From: Pseudonocardia autotrophica
Lineage (GTDB): Bacteria > Actinomycetota > Actinomycetes > Mycobacteriales > Pseudonocardiaceae
NCBI RefSeq assembly: GCF_003945385.1
Contig: NZ_AP018920.1
Coordinates: 7,182,131-7,246,130 of the forward strand
Length of the DNA: 64,000 nucleotides
Direction of reading: 5' to 3'
In this document: positions 63,606-64,000 of the stretch, piece by piece
Numbering within the stretch: the first letter of the stretch is position 1
Layout of the letters: every line of letters starts with the position of its first letter
Notes under the pieces: model-generated
What the model saw: the letters and a program-made list of their open reading frames with translations, nothing else
Told to the model about the DNA's origin: nothing
Databases searched by the model: none
Translations under genes and position numbers: made by a program

Positions 63606-64000
63606 GGTCGGCTCTCCTGGTCGGCGGCTCGCAGGCGCCCTGCGACGCCGATGATCTCTACGGTCACTGGCACTGGTTCGTGGGTCACCGGCCGCCACAC
63701 TCCCCGCGTGCGAACGGGAGCGGTGGTGGACGGGCGACATGCACGTCCTGACCAGTGTCCGAGAGTCAAGGGTACGCAGCGCGTTTCGAGGGGGTCAAAC
63801 CGCCCCCGGCCCGGCCGCCCCGAGGGCCGTCCGGCGGGCCGCTGCTGCTAGCGTCCGCTTTCCCGCTGCTCCGCGGCGGGCGTAACGATCGTCCCTACCA
63901 GGACCGAGCCCACACACAACCCGACCGGGCGGCCCCGCCGCGAGCCGGGCGGACCGTGCTGCGTACCTTTACGCACAAGTGTGGACAACTCTGGGGATAC
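63606..64000. other. rpmH-dnaA intergenic region (dnaA promoter side)
   Basis: A 395-base gene-free stretch upstream of rpmH. It should hold the divergent rpmH and dnaA promoters. A TACCCT hexamer and TTGACT lie on the minus strand near 63755-63772. A short inverted repeat GCGTA-CCTT-TACGC is at 63961-63974, next to a DnaA box. The start of dnaA is not in the window. Confidence 0.65.
63980..63988 (-). promoter_or_regulatory. DnaA box
   Basis: TGTGGACAA (TTGTCCACA on the minus strand) in the presumed dnaA promoter region, consistent with DnaA autoregulation. Confidence 0.7.

Noticed and set aside
1..64000. tRNA, rRNA, CRISPR array, prophage or integrative element
   Set aside because: None was recognised on reading the window; tRNA detection by eye is weak, so a covariance-model scan would be needed to be sure.

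Overview
The window is a very GC-rich (roughly 73 percent by eye), gene-dense bacterial sequence with many GTG starts. Gene content and order fit an actinobacterium of the family Pseudonocardiaceae, most likely Pseudonocardia or a close relative (inference from gene content, no search was run). The right end is the flank of the replication origin: rpmH, rnpA, yidD, yidC, jag, rsmG, parA and parB run leftward, and the window stops with a DnaA box in what should be the rpmH-dnaA spacer, so dnaA and oriC lie just beyond base 64000. The further order trxA-trxB-sigM-pseudokinase-DUF6049-mutT-pcnA and ino1-padR-ponA-rpsF-ssb-rpsR-rplI-dnaB is the origin-proximal order known from Streptomyces.

Layout. 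1-8.96 kb is accessory metabolism: a molybdenum hydroxylase operon (large subunit cut by the window edge, enoyl-CoA hydratase, FAD subunit, and a 2Fe-2S subunit fused to a CoxG-like domain), a BenE-type transporter, a PaaI thioesterase, a NYN protein, an amidohydrolase and a sugar-lactone oxidase. 9-16.9 kb holds an AI-2E type permease, an SDR/DUF2867 protein, a BlaI-like regulator and a divergent sugar C-methyltransferase / RmlC-like pair. 16.9-29 kb is a conserved core: dnaB, the rpsF-ssb-rpsR-rplI operon, a nuclease, a CoA-type Nudix protein, a mannosyltransferase-like membrane enzyme coupled to a class A PBP, DUF5318, PadR and inositol-phosphate synthase. 29.3-36.7 kb is accessory: an NlpC/P60 peptidase, a GNAT-TetR operon with a palindromic operator, an SDR, LysR-EamA, and a UPF0158-nucleotidyltransferase/HEPN pair. 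36.8-44 kb has leuS, SdpI, a macrolide-type glycosyltransferase, YqgE and pcnA. 44-53 kb is the mutT-DUF6049-pseudokinase-sigM-antisigma-trxBA-cwlM block. 53-64 kb is the ParABS and origin flank.

The most interesting points are: murJ is absent from its usual place between DUF6049 and the pseudokinase; a UPF0158-minimal nucleotidyltransferase fusion overlaps a HEPN gene but has lost the first Asp of its catalytic pair; five parS sites, one inside leuS and one inside parA; a 1.6 kb gene-free stretch with two parS sites and a 21-bp-arm hairpin; a likely CTG-initiated glycosyltransferase; and at least thirteen genes whose start lies 6-8 nt after a TANNNT -10 hexamer, which marks leaderless transcription and helps fix starts. 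No rRNA, tRNA, CRISPR array, prophage or complete insertion sequence was seen.
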